Assembly (NCBI GenBank): GCA_035342635.1
Contig: DAOQXO010000001.1
Coordinates: 25,851 to 89,850 of the forward strand
From: CADEFQ01 sp035342635
GTDB taxonomy: Bacteria; Pseudomonadota; Gammaproteobacteria; Steroidobacterales; Steroidobacteraceae
DNA: 64,000 nucleotides
Direction: 5' to 3'
Position numbers and translations under genes: made by a program. Positions 1 through 8,606 of the stretch are shown here, in pieces (position 1 is the stretch's first letter; each line of letters opens with the position of its first letter). The notes beneath the pieces are model-generated. The model had not been told where the DNA came from. It made no database searches and worked only from the letters and a program-made list of their open reading frames with translations.

Positions 1-2
1 AG

Positions 3-65
3 GCGATCGAGTACCTCGAGACGGGGCGCGCTCGCGGCAAGGTGATCATCGACATCAGAAAATGA
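3..65 (+). CDS. C-terminal end of a medium-chain dehydrogenase/quinone reductase (partial)
   Basis: Only the last 20 codons and a TGA stop are in the window. The tail contains EYLETGRARGKVII, the usual C-terminal ending of zinc-independent NADPH:quinone reductases and related medium-chain dehydrogenases, where the final helix and strand close the cofactor domain. The family is inferred from this short tail alone, so substrate and subfamily cannot be given. The gene runs off the left edge. Confidence 0.5.
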   Translation, partial: AIEYLETGRARGKVIIDIRK

Positions 66-72
66 ACCACAG

Positions 73-91
73 CGCCGGCTTGGGCCCGGCG
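73..91 (+). terminator. Stem-loop after the dehydrogenase, possible weak terminator
   Basis: A perfect 6-bp stem (CGCCGG/CCGGCG) with a 7-nt loop starts 7 nt after the stop codon and lies in front of the converging metallopeptidase gene. There is no T-run, so intrinsic termination is uncertain. The position between convergent genes is the main support. Confidence 0.3.
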
Positions 92-140
92 TAGAGCAGG
101 TGTATCGCGTGCAGCACGGCGAACCCCCGGAACGGCGGCT

Positions 141-1817
141 TCACCGGCCGGGCCGCGGCAGCTCGCTCGCGGTCACGAAGCGCGGCGCGATGTCGATCGG
201 CACGGCACCCAGCCGATCCAGCACGCGCTGCACTTCGGGTCGGATCGTGACTTCGCGCTCGAGCAGCGCCTTGGCGCCGGCGTAATCGCCGTTCGCCTGC
301 AGCGTCATGATGTCGCGAGTGAGGCTGGTGACCGCCCGCTTCGTCCTCTGCAGGTCGAGGCCGAAGCGGCCGTCGGCAGCGACGCGGATCGCGCCGTGGT
401 CGAGCAGGTGGTTGACCTGCAGCGCCATGCCCTTCGCATGCGACTCGTTCAGGCCGAAGCGCAGCGTGCGAAACGAGGAGGCAAGGAAGGTCAGGTACAT
501 GCTGCGTTCCTGGCGCTTGTCGATCACGCCTTTGTCCATCAGTTGCTGCAGCGCCCAGAGGCCCGAGATGTCGGCCTTGGCTTCTTCGAGCGTGCCGTTC
601 AGCTCCTTCAGCTCCTGCCGCACCGTCGTCGCGCGACCCGCGACCGTGATCGTCTGCGGCCCGAGCCCGTGCATCAGCTCGTGCATCAGGATGTGCGTGA
701 AGAACGGCTCGAACGCGACGAGTTCTGCGTCTTGCGCATCGAGCGCGATCGCGGCGATGGGCTGCAGCACCTTGTCGAACTTGGCCTGCTGAAAATTGCG
801 CAGCATCACGCGCTTCGATCCCTTTTCGGCGACCACTCGCTCATCGTTCGGCAGGTTGAAGGCGGCGGTCTGCACGCCATGGTTGCCGTCGCCGGCGGCG
901 AAGACGACGTTCACCACCCGGATCGGCGCGAGCGCGCCAAGCTGGGCGCTGCGGAAGCGGGGATCGATCGGCAGCCGGTTCTCCAGCCACTGCAGTTCCT
1001 TGCCGAAGCGCTCGAGCTGCGCGCTCTGCGCTGCGTCGACCACCGTGATGAAGGCCTCGAAGGCAGCCTTGTAGTTGAACCACTCGTCCTCGTAGACCTC
1101 GTAGGGGCCGATGGTGGGTTCGATCGAGGCATCGAGCTCCATCCACGCGACATCGCTCGCGTAGTAGTCGTTCGACAGGAACGCCGCGGCGCGTGTCTCG
1201 AGGAAGCGCCGCAGTGTCGGTTGCTTCGTCAGCGCCGCCGCCTCGCGCAGCAGGCGCGCAAGTTCACCGAGTTCACTCTGGTATTCGATCGAATAGGGCA
1301 CGGCGGCCAGCTCGCCTCCGGGCATGCGGCGGATCGTCGTGAAGAATCCGGTGGCCGCGGTGCGTTCGGTTTGCGGCAGCGAGTCGATCCACGCGGCGAT
1401 CTCCGCGCGCGTGGCGTCGGGCGGATAGTAGTTGCCCCCGTCGGGCTTGGGCCCCGCACCCGGGATGAACGGCCGGTTGTGATCGAGCTCCGACCATGGG
1501 CCCTTGTTCAGCACGAAATAGGCGAGCCGCGCGCGCCCGAGCGGCGTTTCGTCGCCGACGAGCGTCAAAAGCTGCGCCGTTGTTGCGGGCGAGCGCTGGC
1601 GAAGGAACAAGGCGTCGATCGCTCGCGCGGCTTCGACCAGGCAGGCGAGCGCGGCGCGCTCGTTTTCCGGCAGCGTCGCGAGATCGACAGTGATATCGAC
1701 CGGCGCGAAGCGCGCGGCCATGGTTTCGAGCTGCACGGTGTCGGGTGTCGGATCAGCCGCCGCCGCGACGGTCGCGCATGCCCAGAGGGCTATGGTCACC
1801 GGAATGATGGGTTTCAT
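141..1817 (-). CDS. Exported dipeptidyl-peptidase III-like (M49-type) zinc metallopeptidase
   Basis: A 558-residue protein with an N-terminal signal peptide (hydrophobic up to about residue 20, ending in A-rich sequence), so probably periplasmic. It carries a zinc site HELMHGLGP near residues 379-387 and a downstream EEAKAD near residue 411, which supplies the third zinc ligand. This pairing, with the intervening V-R-x-E-L-K segment, is typical of bacterial DPP III-like Zn-dependent hydrolases, whose classical members use HExxGH. Expected role: release of dipeptides from oligopeptides. It stands alone on the minus strand, downstream of a small ORF, and its end faces the dehydrogenase gene. 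The family is fairly sure, the substrate unknown. Confidence 0.75.
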   Translation of the reverse strand: MKPIIPVTIALWACATVAAAADPTPDTVQLETMAARFAPVDITVDLATLPENERAALACLVEAARAIDALFLRQRSPATTAQLLTLVGDETPLGRARLAYFVLNKGPWSELDHNRPFIPGAGPKPDGGNYYPPDATRAEIAAWIDSLPQTERTAATGFFTTIRRMPGGELAAVPYSIEYQSELGELARLLREAAALTKQPTLRRFLETRAAAFLSNDYYASDVAWMELDASIEPTIGPYEVYEDEWFNYKAAFEAFITVVDAAQSAQLERFGKELQWLENRLPIDPRFRSAQLGALAPIRVVNVVFAAGDGNHGVQTAAFNLPNDERVVAEKGSKRVMLRNFQQAKFDKVLQPIAAIALDAQDAELVAFEPFFTHILMHELMHGLGPQTITVAGRATTVRQELKELNGTLEEAKADISGLWALQQLMDKGVIDKRQERSMYLTFLASSFRTLRFGLNESHAKGMALQVNHLLDHGAIRVAADGRFGLDLQRTKRAVTSLTRDIMTLQANGDYAGAKALLEREVTIRPEVQRVLDRLGAVPIDIAPRFVTASELPRPGR

Positions 1818-1879
1818 TGCTCAATTGTAGAACCTCCCGCGGCCACCTGCGGCAACGCCCGCCTCCGTGAAGTGCGGGC

Positions 1880-1903
1880 CGCGCCCGGCGCCTGCCGGGC
1901 GCG
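1880..1903 (-). terminator. Perfect 10-bp stem-loop between the small ORF and the peptidase gene
   Basis: CGCGCCCGGC and its exact reverse complement flank a 4-nt loop. It lies about 100 nt after the small minus-strand ORF and 63 nt before the peptidase start, so it could end transcription from upstream. No U-tract follows on either strand, so it may instead be a structural element. Confidence 0.35.
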
Positions 1904-2004
1904 GGTCCGCATGCCGCTTCGACGGTAGCGCAGCCACAAGGGGCCCGGCTCGCTGGGACGGCGGGTGCCATCGGCCGTTCGCCGGGCTTGCTCCTGGGCG
2001 GCCA

Positions 2005-2202
2005 CTACTTCGCCTCGCTGGCGCTCTGGTAGGGGCCGATCGGCAGATGGCGCGGCACGGTGCCGTGACGCCGGCTGTCGCTGCGGGCCTCCGTCCGCCA
2101 CGGCGCAGACAGGTCCTGCGTACGGGCCATGGCGTCGAACCAGGTGCACCAGCCCCGCGATATCCCTGCGAGGAGCGGTGACGACCAGATGTTGATGTAC
2201 AT
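2005..2202 (-). CDS. Small hypothetical protein (65 aa)
   Basis: I do not recognise this protein. The case for a real gene is its ribosome site: AAGGAGAG sits 4 nt before the ATG, one of the strongest Shine-Dalgarno sequences in the window. The product has a W/F-rich N-terminal half (WCTWFDAMAR) and a polar, basic C-terminal half, with no signal peptide or membrane segment. It lies 98 nt after the RND pump gene on the same strand and could be read from that operon or from its own promoter. No function is proposed. Confidence 0.5.
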   Translation of the reverse strand: MYINIWSSPLLAGISRGWCTWFDAMARTQDLSAPWRTEARSDSRRHGTVPRHLPIGPYQSASEAK

Positions 2203-2300
2203 TGTTCTCTCCTTGTCCGAATGGACAGTTTGTGGAGAGGATCATGGCCGACGGGTGGGCCCTTTGAGTTCCGAAATTCTCGCGCTCGCGTAAGTTGCGC

Positions 2301-5300
2301 TTAAGGCTGGCCGGCGCCCCTCGCCTGCAACAGGCTGAAGTACAGGATCGGAATCACCGCGAGCGTGAGCACGGTCGAGACGAGGATGCCGAAGATAAGC
2401 GACACCGCGAGGCCGTTGAAGATCGGATCGTCGAGGATGAACACCGCGCCGATCATCGCCGCGAGCGCGGTCAGCACGATCGGGCGGGCGCGGACGGCAC
2501 CGGCGCGGATCACGGCCTCGGCCGGTGCGCGGCCCTCGGCCAGCTCCTGGTTGATGAAGTCGACCAGCAGGATCGAGTTGCGCACGATGATGCCGGCGAG
2601 CGCGATCATGCCGATCATCGAGGTGGCCGTGAACTGCGCGCCGAGCAGTGCGTGACCCGGCATCACGCCGATGATCGTCAGCGGGATCGGCGCCATGATC
2701 ACGAGCGGCACGAGGTAGGAAGCGAAGTGCGCGACGACCAGCAGGTAGATCAGCAGCAGGCCCACCGAGTAGGCGAGCCCCATGTCGCGGAAAGTTTCAT
2801 AAGTGATCTGCCACTCGCCGTCCCACTTCACGGCGGCGGCGAGCGTATCGGCGGGCTGGCGAATGAAGTATTGCGCCACTTCCTCGCCGGCGTCGCCGGC
2901 GCGCAGCTGGCCGACGAGGTCGAACATGCCGTAGAGCGGACTGTCGAGCCGCCCGGCCATGTCGCCGGTGACATGAACGACCGGCAGCAGGTCCTTGTGG
3001 TGGATCGCGCCATCCCACTGCGCCTCGCGCACGGTGACGATCTCCGATAGCGGCACCATCGTGCCCCCGGCCGCGGGCACCTCGAGCGCGAGCAGGTCGT
3101 CGAGCGTTGCACGCCCGGCGACCGGCAGTTCGAGGCGCACCGGGATCGGATAGCGCTCCTGTCCGGCGCGCACATAGGTCGCGTCATAGCCGTCGAGTGC
3201 GACCTGCAGCGTGCGCACCGCCGCCTCCTGGCTCACGCCGAGCAGGGCCGCGCGCGAGCGGTCGATCGCGATGACCTCGCGCCGCGCCGGTGCCTCGACC
3301 GTGTCGTCGACATCGACGATATCCGTCGTCGCCTCGAACAGGCCGCGCAGCCGCTGCGCAAGGGCGCGCCGTGCCTCGGGCGTCGGGCCGTACACCTCGG
3401 CGACGATGGGCGCGAGTACCGGCGGACCGGGCGGGACTTCGACGACCTGCACGCTCGCCGCGCCGTGGCGGCGGCCGATCGCAGCGAGCGCCGGCCGCAC
3501 GGCGAGCGCGATCTCGTGGCTGTGGCGCTTGCGTTCGTGCTGGTCAGCGAGGTTGACCTGGATGTCGCCGTAGTGGGGCGCATTGCGCAGGTCGTACTGG
3601 CGCACGAGTCCGTTGAAGTTGATCGGTGCCGAGGTGCCGGCGTAGATCTGGTAGTGCGTGACCTCCGGCGTCTTGACGAGTTCCGCGGCGAGCTCGTCGA
3701 GCAGCATCGTGGTGCGTTCGAGTGCGGTGCCCTCGGGCATGTTCACGACGACCTGGAACTCCGACTTGTTGTCGAAGGGCAGCATCTTCATCACGACGAG
3801 CGTGAACGCCGCGAGCGATACCGCGAGCAGGATCGCCGCCGCAGTCGCACCGTAGAGGCGGTGGCGCCGACGACGGGCGTCGGCGCCGTGGAGGAAGGGG
3901 CCCAGCAGGCGTTCGAAAAAGCGCTGCAGTCGCGCGTCGATGGCGAGCGACGCGCGCGTATCGCCACCGTCCTGCGCCCGGATCCGCTGCAGCAGCCGTC
4001 GTGACAGCCACGGGGTGAAGACGAGCGCGACCGCAAGCGAGATCACCATGCCCATGCTCGCGTTGATCGGGATCGGGCTCATGTAGGGGCCCATCAGGCC
4101 ACTGACGAAGGCCATCGGCAGCAGCGCGGCGATCACCGTGAAGGTCGCGAGGATCGTCGGCCCGCCGACTTCGTCGACCGCATGCGCGATCAGCGCGGGC
4201 AGGTCACGGCCGCCCTCGCCGGGAGGCGCGTGCTGCAGGTGACGATGGATGTTCTCCACCACCACGATCGCATCGTCGACCAGGATGCCGATCGAGAAGA
4301 TCAGCGCGAACAGCGAGACGCGGTTCAGCGTGAAGCCCCAAGCCCAGGAAGCGAACAGGGTCGCGGCGAGCGTGACGACCACGGCGCTGCCGACGACGAA
4401 GGCTTCGCGCCGGCCGACGGCGAGGATGACCAGCACGATCACCGCGACGGTCGCGAACAGCAGCTTCTGTATCAGCTTGACCGCCTTGTCATTCGCGGTC
4501 TCGCCGTAGTTGCGGGTGATCGTCGTCTCGACGCCCGTCGGCAGGTACACACCGCGCAGTGCATCGACCCGCTCGATCAGCTGGTCGGCGACGTCGATCG
4601 CATTGCTGCCGGGCTGCTTGGTGACCGCGATCGTCACGGCCGGGGCCTTGACCGGCGCGCCGGCGCCGCCGAACCAGACCGCCGAGCGCGGCTGTGCGGG
4701 CCCGCGCGTCACCGTCGCGACATCCTGCAGATAGACCGGGTGGCCCGCGTGCATTCCGACGACCAGGTTCGCGACATCGTCGCGATTGGCGAGGAACTCT
4801 CCGGCCTGCACCGGAATCGCACGGTTGCCTGCGACGAGCTTGCCCGCGTGCGCGACGATGTTGGCCGCCTCCAGCGAGCGCATCAGCGCATCGACGCCGA
4901 GGCCGTGGCCGGCGAGCCGCTGGGCGTCGAGGCGCACGAGCACCGCGTCGTCGGGCCCGCCGATCGTGTAGACGTCGCGCGTGCCCGGCACGCGCTGCAG
5001 CTCGGCTTCGATCGAGTGCGCGATGTGGCGCAGGTCGTAGCCCGCGCGGTCCTCGTCGGCGGTCCACAGCGCGAGCGTCAGGATCGGCACATCGTCGATG
5101 CCCTTCGGGCGGATCAGTGGCTCCTGCACGCCGAGCCCGGCGGGGCGCCAGTCGCGGTTGGAATAGACCGCGTTGTAGAGGCGCACGACCGCTTCGTTCC
5201 GAGTCTCACCGACTTCGAACTGCACGGTCAGCACCGCCATGCCCGGCTGCGAGACCGAATAGAGATGGTCGACGCCGTCGATTTCGCCGAGTATCTGCTC

Positions 5301-5531
5301 CATCGGCGAACTGACGAGCTGTTCGACCTGCGCGGCGCTCGCGCCGGGGAACGGCACGATCACGTTCGCCATCGTCACGTCGATCTGCGGCTCCTCCTCG
5401 CGCGGGGTGACCAGCACCGCGAACACGCCTGCAAGCAGCGCGGTCAGCGCGAGCAGCGGAGTAAGCTGGCTGTCGAGAAAGGCGCGCGCAAGACGCCCGC
5501 TCACGCCGAGGCGGCGCGGGCCGGCGTTCAT
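2301..5531 (-). CDS. RND efflux transporter, inner-membrane permease subunit
   Basis: A 1076-residue AcrB/MdtB-type proton-driven pump. The N-terminal membrane segment is followed by the first periplasmic loop (conserved PFPGASAAQVEQ...P-EQ) and the central transmembrane bundle with the proton-relay signature VDDAIVVVENI at about residues 415-425. A second half with its own periplasmic loop and membrane bundle follows; the length fits the usual 1020-1080. It is the third gene of an operon after a DUF2892 protein and the periplasmic adaptor, and its ATG overlaps the adaptor stop by 4 nt. No outer-membrane channel gene is nearby, so a TolC-like partner must come from elsewhere. Operon control by the divergent ArsR-type repressor is inferred from the shared promoter region. 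Confidence 0.9.
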   Translation of the reverse strand: MNAGPRRLGVSGRLARAFLDSQLTPLLALTALLAGVFAVLVTPREEEPQIDVTMANVIVPFPGASAAQVEQLVSSPMEQILGEIDGVDHLYSVSQPGMAVLTVQFEVGETRNEAVVRLYNAVYSNRDWRPAGLGVQEPLIRPKGIDDVPILTLALWTADEDRAGYDLRHIAHSIEAELQRVPGTRDVYTIGGPDDAVLVRLDAQRLAGHGLGVDALMRSLEAANIVAHAGKLVAGNRAIPVQAGEFLANRDDVANLVVGMHAGHPVYLQDVATVTRGPAQPRSAVWFGGAGAPVKAPAVTIAVTKQPGSNAIDVADQLIERVDALRGVYLPTGVETTITRNYGETANDKAVKLIQKLLFATVAVIVLVILAVGRREAFVVGSAVVVTLAATLFASWAWGFTLNRVSLFALIFSIGILVDDAIVVVENIHRHLQHAPPGEGGRDLPALIAHAVDEVGGPTILATFTVIAALLPMAFVSGLMGPYMSPIPINASMGMVISLAVALVFTPWLSRRLLQRIRAQDGGDTRASLAIDARLQRFFERLLGPFLHGADARRRRHRLYGATAAAILLAVSLAAFTLVVMKMLPFDNKSEFQVVVNMPEGTALERTTMLLDELAAELVKTPEVTHYQIYAGTSAPINFNGLVRQYDLRNAPHYGDIQVNLADQHERKRHSHEIALAVRPALAAIGRRHGAASVQVVEVPPGPPVLAPIVAEVYGPTPEARRALAQRLRGLFEATTDIVDVDDTVEAPARREVIAIDRSRAALLGVSQEAAVRTLQVALDGYDATYVRAGQERYPIPVRLELPVAGRATLDDLLALEVPAAGGTMVPLSEIVTVREAQWDGAIHHKDLLPVVHVTGDMAGRLDSPLYGMFDLVGQLRAGDAGEEVAQYFIRQPADTLAAAVKWDGEWQITYETFRDMGLAYSVGLLLIYLLVVAHFASYLVPLVIMAPIPLTIIGVMPGHALLGAQFTATSMIGMIALAGIIVRNSILLVDFINQELAEGRAPAEAVIRAGAVRARPIVLTALAAMIGAVFILDDPIFNGLAVSLIFGILVSTVLTLAVIPILYFSLLQARGAGQP

Positions 5532-6574
5532 GGCGCGCGGCCGGCCGATTCGCGCAGCACGCGCGCAGCGGCGTGCGGGTCGATGGCGATGCGTTCGCCG
5601 TCGACGAGCCCGGCGAGGATCTCGAGCCGCTCACCGCTGCGGCGGCCGACGCGCACCTGTCGCAAACTCGGGCGATCGCCCTCGCCGAGCACGTATACGG
5701 CGGTCACTTCACTGCGCTCGACCAGCGCACTGGCCGGAATCGTCAGCCGCTGCGCCTCGCCGACGATGAAGCCGACCTTGACGAGCATCCCGGGGTAGAG
5801 ATCGGCGGCGTTCTCGGGCAGCTCGACGCGCGCGCGAAAGGTGTTCGCGGCGGAGCTCGCCTGCGGAAAGATCGTGAGACCGGTGGCCTCGATGCGCTGG
5901 CCGTCGACGTAAACGGCGGCCTTGCGGATGCCGCGCACCTGCTCGACGACGCTTTGCGGCAGGTCGACCGTGACGCGCAGGAACTGCAGCGACAGGCCGC
6001 TCATCAACGGCGTGCCGGGCCGCACGGCCTCGCCGACTTCGACCAGGCGTTGAGTAACGACGCCTGCGTACGGCGCGCGAACCTCGGTGTAGCTGATGCC
6101 CTCGCGCGCCGCATCGAGACCTGCGCGGGCCGCAGCGAGCCGGGCTACCGCGGCGTCACGCGCGGCAAGGGCCGCCTCGAGCTGGGCCTTCGATGCCGCG
6201 TCTTCCTTGTACAGGTTGCTGGTGCGCGTGTAGTGCGCCTGCGATTCGGCCTCGAGGGCAATCGCCTCGCGCAATGCCGCCTGCGCCTGCGCGAGGCCGG
6301 CACGCTGCTCGGTCGCGCGCAGGCGCAGTATGACCGCGCCCGCCGGCACGAAGTCATTGACGTCGTAGAGGATCTCGGCGATGCGCCCCGAGGTCTGCGC
6401 CGACACGGTGGCCTGGTTCACTGCCTCGATCCTGCCGTCGAGCATGCGCTCGAGGGGCGCCATGGTCGTCTCGACGGTCAGCGCGGCGAGTGCCTCGGCG
6501 GCCGGCGTCACCGCGAACGGTGCGCAGAGCGATGCGCAGACGAGCGCGGTGAGCGCGAGTTGTCGCCTTGCCAC
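5528..6574 (-). CDS. RND efflux periplasmic adaptor (membrane fusion protein)
   Basis: A 348-residue HlyD/AcrA-family adaptor that links the RND permease to an outer-membrane channel. It has an N-terminal signal sequence (about residues 1-27), a barrel-sandwich lipoyl half, and an Ala/Glu-rich helical hairpin around residues 85-150 (QAQAALREAIALEAESQ). The second lipoyl half (RAPYAGVV) and a C-terminal beta-barrel ending in a membrane-proximal domain follow. There is no lipobox cysteine, so it is probably anchored by its signal or soluble. It lies 12 nt after the DUF2892 gene and overlaps the pump gene by 4 nt. Confidence 0.88.
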   Translation of the reverse strand: MARRQLALTALVCASLCAPFAVTPAAEALAALTVETTMAPLERMLDGRIEAVNQATVSAQTSGRIAEILYDVNDFVPAGAVILRLRATEQRAGLAQAQAALREAIALEAESQAHYTRTSNLYKEDAASKAQLEAALAARDAAVARLAAARAGLDAAREGISYTEVRAPYAGVVTQRLVEVGEAVRPGTPLMSGLSLQFLRVTVDLPQSVVEQVRGIRKAAVYVDGQRIEATGLTIFPQASSAANTFRARVELPENAADLYPGMLVKVGFIVGEAQRLTIPASALVERSEVTAVYVLGEGDRPSLRQVRVGRRSGERLEILAGLVDGERIAIDPHAAARVLRESAGRAP

Positions 6575-6586
6575 GATGCGTCGCCT

Positions 6587-6787
6587 TCAGAACGCCGCGC
6601 CGGACTTGACCCCGAGCCGCTTCAGCACCATTGCGAGCGGGCAGAAGCCCGTGAAGGATGCCTGGAACAGGTTGGCACCGACGAATGCGCTGAGCCACAG
6701 CCAGTTCGGGTGCACATAGACACCGAGCGCGAGACCGGCGAGCACCATCAGGCCCGCGAACCTCATCACCATGCGATCGATACTCAT
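6587..6787 (-). CDS. DUF2892 (YgaP-type) inner-membrane protein
   Basis: A 66-residue protein with two membrane segments separated by a short loop: RFAGLMVLAGLALGV and WLSAFVGANLFQASFTGFCPL. The ending F-T-G-F-C-P-L and N-x-F-Q are hallmarks of DUF2892, the membrane part of E. coli YgaP, a sulfurtransferase linked to the repressor YgaV. It is the first gene of the efflux operon, with a GGAGG site about 10 nt before the ATG. Sulfide or persulfide handling is inferred from the YgaP/BigR analogy, not shown here. Confidence 0.85.
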   Translation of the reverse strand: MSIDRMVMRFAGLMVLAGLALGVYVHPNWLWLSAFVGANLFQASFTGFCPLAMVLKRLGVKSGAAF

Positions 6788-6828
6788 AGCTCGCTCCTCC
6801 CGGGCCCGGAAGAGGCCCGCTCCAAGCC

Positions 6829-6856
6829 AGTATATTAGTATTCGCTAATTTAGCAA
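6829..6856 (-). promoter_or_regulatory. Promoter of the efflux operon with an ArsR-type operator in its spacer
   Basis: On the minus strand, TTGCTA (6851-6856) and TATACT (6829-6834) are 16 nt apart and make a good sigma-70 promoter for the DUF2892-adaptor-pump operon. The spacer holds the interrupted palindrome ATTAG-N6-CTAAT (6834-6849), AT-rich in a GC-rich region. That layout is typical of BigR/YgaV/SmtB-type operators, where the bound repressor blocks polymerase. A plus-strand -10-like TATAGA at 6864-6869 probably serves the divergent regulator, so one operator could control both directions. Confidence 0.65.
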
Positions 6857-6877
6857 TACATGATATAGAATGCGCGA

Positions 6878-7219
6878 ATGGCAGCTCATGATACCTCCCC
6901 GAAGCGGCGCGCCGGCTCGAAGATGGCGGCAGACGACATGCGTGCCCATGCCGGCGACGCGGCGGCCCTCCTGCGTCCGCTCGCGAACGAACAGCGGCTC
7001 GCGATCCTCTGCTGTCTGCTGGGCGGCGCGCAGTCGGTCAGCCAGATCAATGCAAAGGTGGCTTTGAGCCAGTCGGCGCTGTCGCAGCACCTCGCCGTGC
7101 TGCGCGAGGCCGGCATCGTCGAGACGAGCCGCGAGGCGCAGGCCGTGTACTACTCGCTCGCGCCCGGTCCGGCGCGTCGGGTGCTCGCGGTGATGCACGA
7201 CATCTTCTGCGCCCGGTGA
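6878..7219 (+). CDS. ArsR/SmtB-family repressor, BigR/YgaV-like
   Basis: A 113-residue winged-helix repressor. The core has LANEQRLAILCCLL (residues 35-48), then the recognition region SQSALSQHLAVLREAGIV and the wing ending in VYYSL. There is no arsenic or zinc ligand motif such as ELCVCDL. Instead there are cysteines at 45/46 in the alpha-2 helix and at 111 in the C-terminal helix, the positions where BigR and YgaV form a disulfide or polysulfide bridge when they sense persulfide. A later ATG at 6923 could also be the start, and neither has a strong ribosome site. Its target is almost certainly the divergent efflux operon. Confidence 0.85.
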   Translation: MAAHDTSPKRRAGSKMAADDMRAHAGDAAALLRPLANEQRLAILCCLLGGAQSVSQINAKVALSQSALSQHLAVLREAGIVETSREAQAVYYSLAPGPARRVLAVMHDIFCAR

Positions 7220-7255
7220 CCGGGGTGAGGCGCCCTGCGGCCGGCAGCGGATCGG

Positions 7256-7261
7256 CATAAT
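7256..7261 (+). promoter_or_regulatory. Putative -10 box of the RidA gene
   Basis: CATAAT lies 25 nt upstream of the ATG at 7287, leaving room for a short leader with the GGAGG ribosome site. An upstream in-frame ATG at 7260 overlaps this box, which argues against it as the start. No convincing -35 element is visible. Confidence 0.35.
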
Positions 7262-7286
7262 GGATCCAGCCAGTCCGGAGGACGAC

Positions 7287-7694
7287 ATGCTGCAGCAAGC
7301 CATTCGCCAGATCGCCACCACGCCCGATCCCTACGCTCCGTTCAGGATTTCGCAGGCCATCGAAGCCGGGGGCTTCGTCTTCGTGTCCGGCCAGGCCGCG
7401 ATGGATCTGCAGGGTAACCTCGTCGGCGGCAACGACTTCGGCGCGCAGGCCGAACAGGCGTTCAAGATGCTGGGGACAGTGCTCGAGGCGGCGGGTTCGA
7501 GCCTCGCGCGCGTGGTCAAGGTCACGATCTACCTGACCGACATGGCGAATTTCCCGGCGATCGTCCAGCTGCGCGAGAAATATTTCACGCGGCCGTATCC
7601 CGCCGACACGATCGTGCAGGTCCAGCGCCTCGCGCTCCCGGAACTGCAGATCGAGATCGATGCGGTGGCGCTCGCGGGCAGCGCGAAGGGCTAG
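7287..7694 (+). CDS. RidA (YjgF/YER057c/UK114) family protein
   Basis: A 135-residue RidA-fold protein. Family features: GGFVFVSGQAAMD near the N-terminus, QAEQAFKMLGTVLEAAGSS in the middle, then VTIYLTDMANF and a C-terminal EIDAVAL. RidA proteins hydrolyse reactive enamine/imine intermediates made by PLP enzymes. The usual substrate-binding arginine of the archetype is not obvious here, so it may belong to an Rid subfamily without proven deaminase activity. The start at 7287 has GGAGG 6 nt upstream. Its end overlaps the convergent PEP-mutase-family gene by 4 nt. Confidence 0.8.
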   Translation: MLQQAIRQIATTPDPYAPFRISQAIEAGGFVFVSGQAAMDLQGNLVGGNDFGAQAEQAFKMLGTVLEAAGSSLARVVKVTIYLTDMANFPAIVQLREKYFTRPYPADTIVQVQRLALPELQIEIDAVALAGSAKG

Positions 7695-8473
7695 TTGCCG
7701 CGTGGCAGGTGTCCCGCCTCGATGACGCTGCGTGCGGCGTGCTCGTAGGCCGCCCAGGCCGCCTTCGCGAATGCGGCCCCGACGCTGACCCTCCGCACGC
7801 CCGCCTCGGCGAGTTCGGCCACGCTCATCGATGCATCCATCAACAGCACGTTGACCGGAGTCGGGGCCACGGCCGCCACCAGTGACCTGATGTCGGTGAT
7901 GGAGCGGATCCCGGGCGCGAACACGCAGTCGGCGCCCGCGGCGGCGTAGGCGATCAATCGCTCGACGGTCGTGTCGATGGTGGTATTGCCGAGCAACAGC
8001 CCCTCGCTGCGGCCGACCAGCAGCACGTTCTCGCCGCTGCGGTCGATCGCCTGGCGCGCCGCGCGGATGCGCTCGGTTGCAGGTCCGATAGGATAGAGAT
8101 CGATGCCGCGACGATCCTCGATGGACAGTCCCGCGACGCCGGTGGCGACTGCGAGGCGCACGTTCTCGGCCACGCCCTCGGGTTGTTCGGCGAATCCGTC
8201 CTCGAAATCGGCGTTGACCGGCAGCATGGTCGAGTGGCAGAGCGCGGTGAGATGCGCGAGCACTTCGTCGCGCGAGGCTTCGTTGTCGTTGCGGCCGAGC
8301 GACCAGGCGAAGCCGGCGCTCGTCGAGGCGATCGCCTTGTAGCCGAGCTTCTCCGCCCGGCGCACGCCGCCGATGTCCCAAGGGTTCGCGAGCACGAAGC
8401 AGCCACGCGCGTGCAGTGCGCGAAACGTTTCGCGGGCCGCGGCGATCCTGTGGGCGGCGGTGGTGGTGCTCAT
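7691..8473 (-). CDS. Isocitrate lyase/PEP mutase superfamily protein
   Basis: A 260-residue TIM-barrel protein of the PEP mutase/isocitrate lyase superfamily. Visible features are the N-terminal barrel strand segment FVLANPWDIGG, the substrate-loop region ASTSAGFAWSLG, the acidic metal-site strand VNADFEDGFA, GLSIED, VGRSEG and the late strand ADCVFAPG. Its length and motifs fit the short bacterial members, often annotated as oxaloacetate decarboxylase or carboxyphosphonoenolpyruvate mutase-like. The exact reaction cannot be told. The start has GAGGAG 8 nt upstream. Confidence 0.8.
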   Translation of the reverse strand: MSTTTAAHRIAAARETFRALHARGCFVLANPWDIGGVRRAEKLGYKAIASTSAGFAWSLGRNDNEASRDEVLAHLTALCHSTMLPVNADFEDGFAEQPEGVAENVRLAVATGVAGLSIEDRRGIDLYPIGPATERIRAARQAIDRSGENVLLVGRSEGLLLGNTTIDTTVERLIAYAAAGADCVFAPGIRSITDIRSLVAAVAPTPVNVLLMDASMSVAELAEAGVRRVSVGAAFAKAAWAAYEHAARSVIEAGHLPRGN

Positions 8474-8606
8474 GGCGATGCTCCTCGGGCCGCAGGCTCA
8501 CGCGGCATCCTGGAAGGTTACGCCCAACGCGTGTCGATCGTCCGTCGGCCTGCGACCGGTCGTGCGGGCGCTCGGCCGGGATGACCGCGCCCGCCCCGGT
8601 TCGGCC

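Noticed and set aside
4182..5798. A plus-strand open frame of 538 codons opposite the RND pump gene
   Set aside because: Antisense shadow with repeated D-R-R-H-type low-complexity sequence and no family motif.
7260..7262. ATG as start of the RidA gene, nine codons upstream of the chosen one
   Set aside because: It overlaps a CATAAT -10-like box and lacks a ribosome site, while the ATG at 7287 has GGAGG at good spacing.
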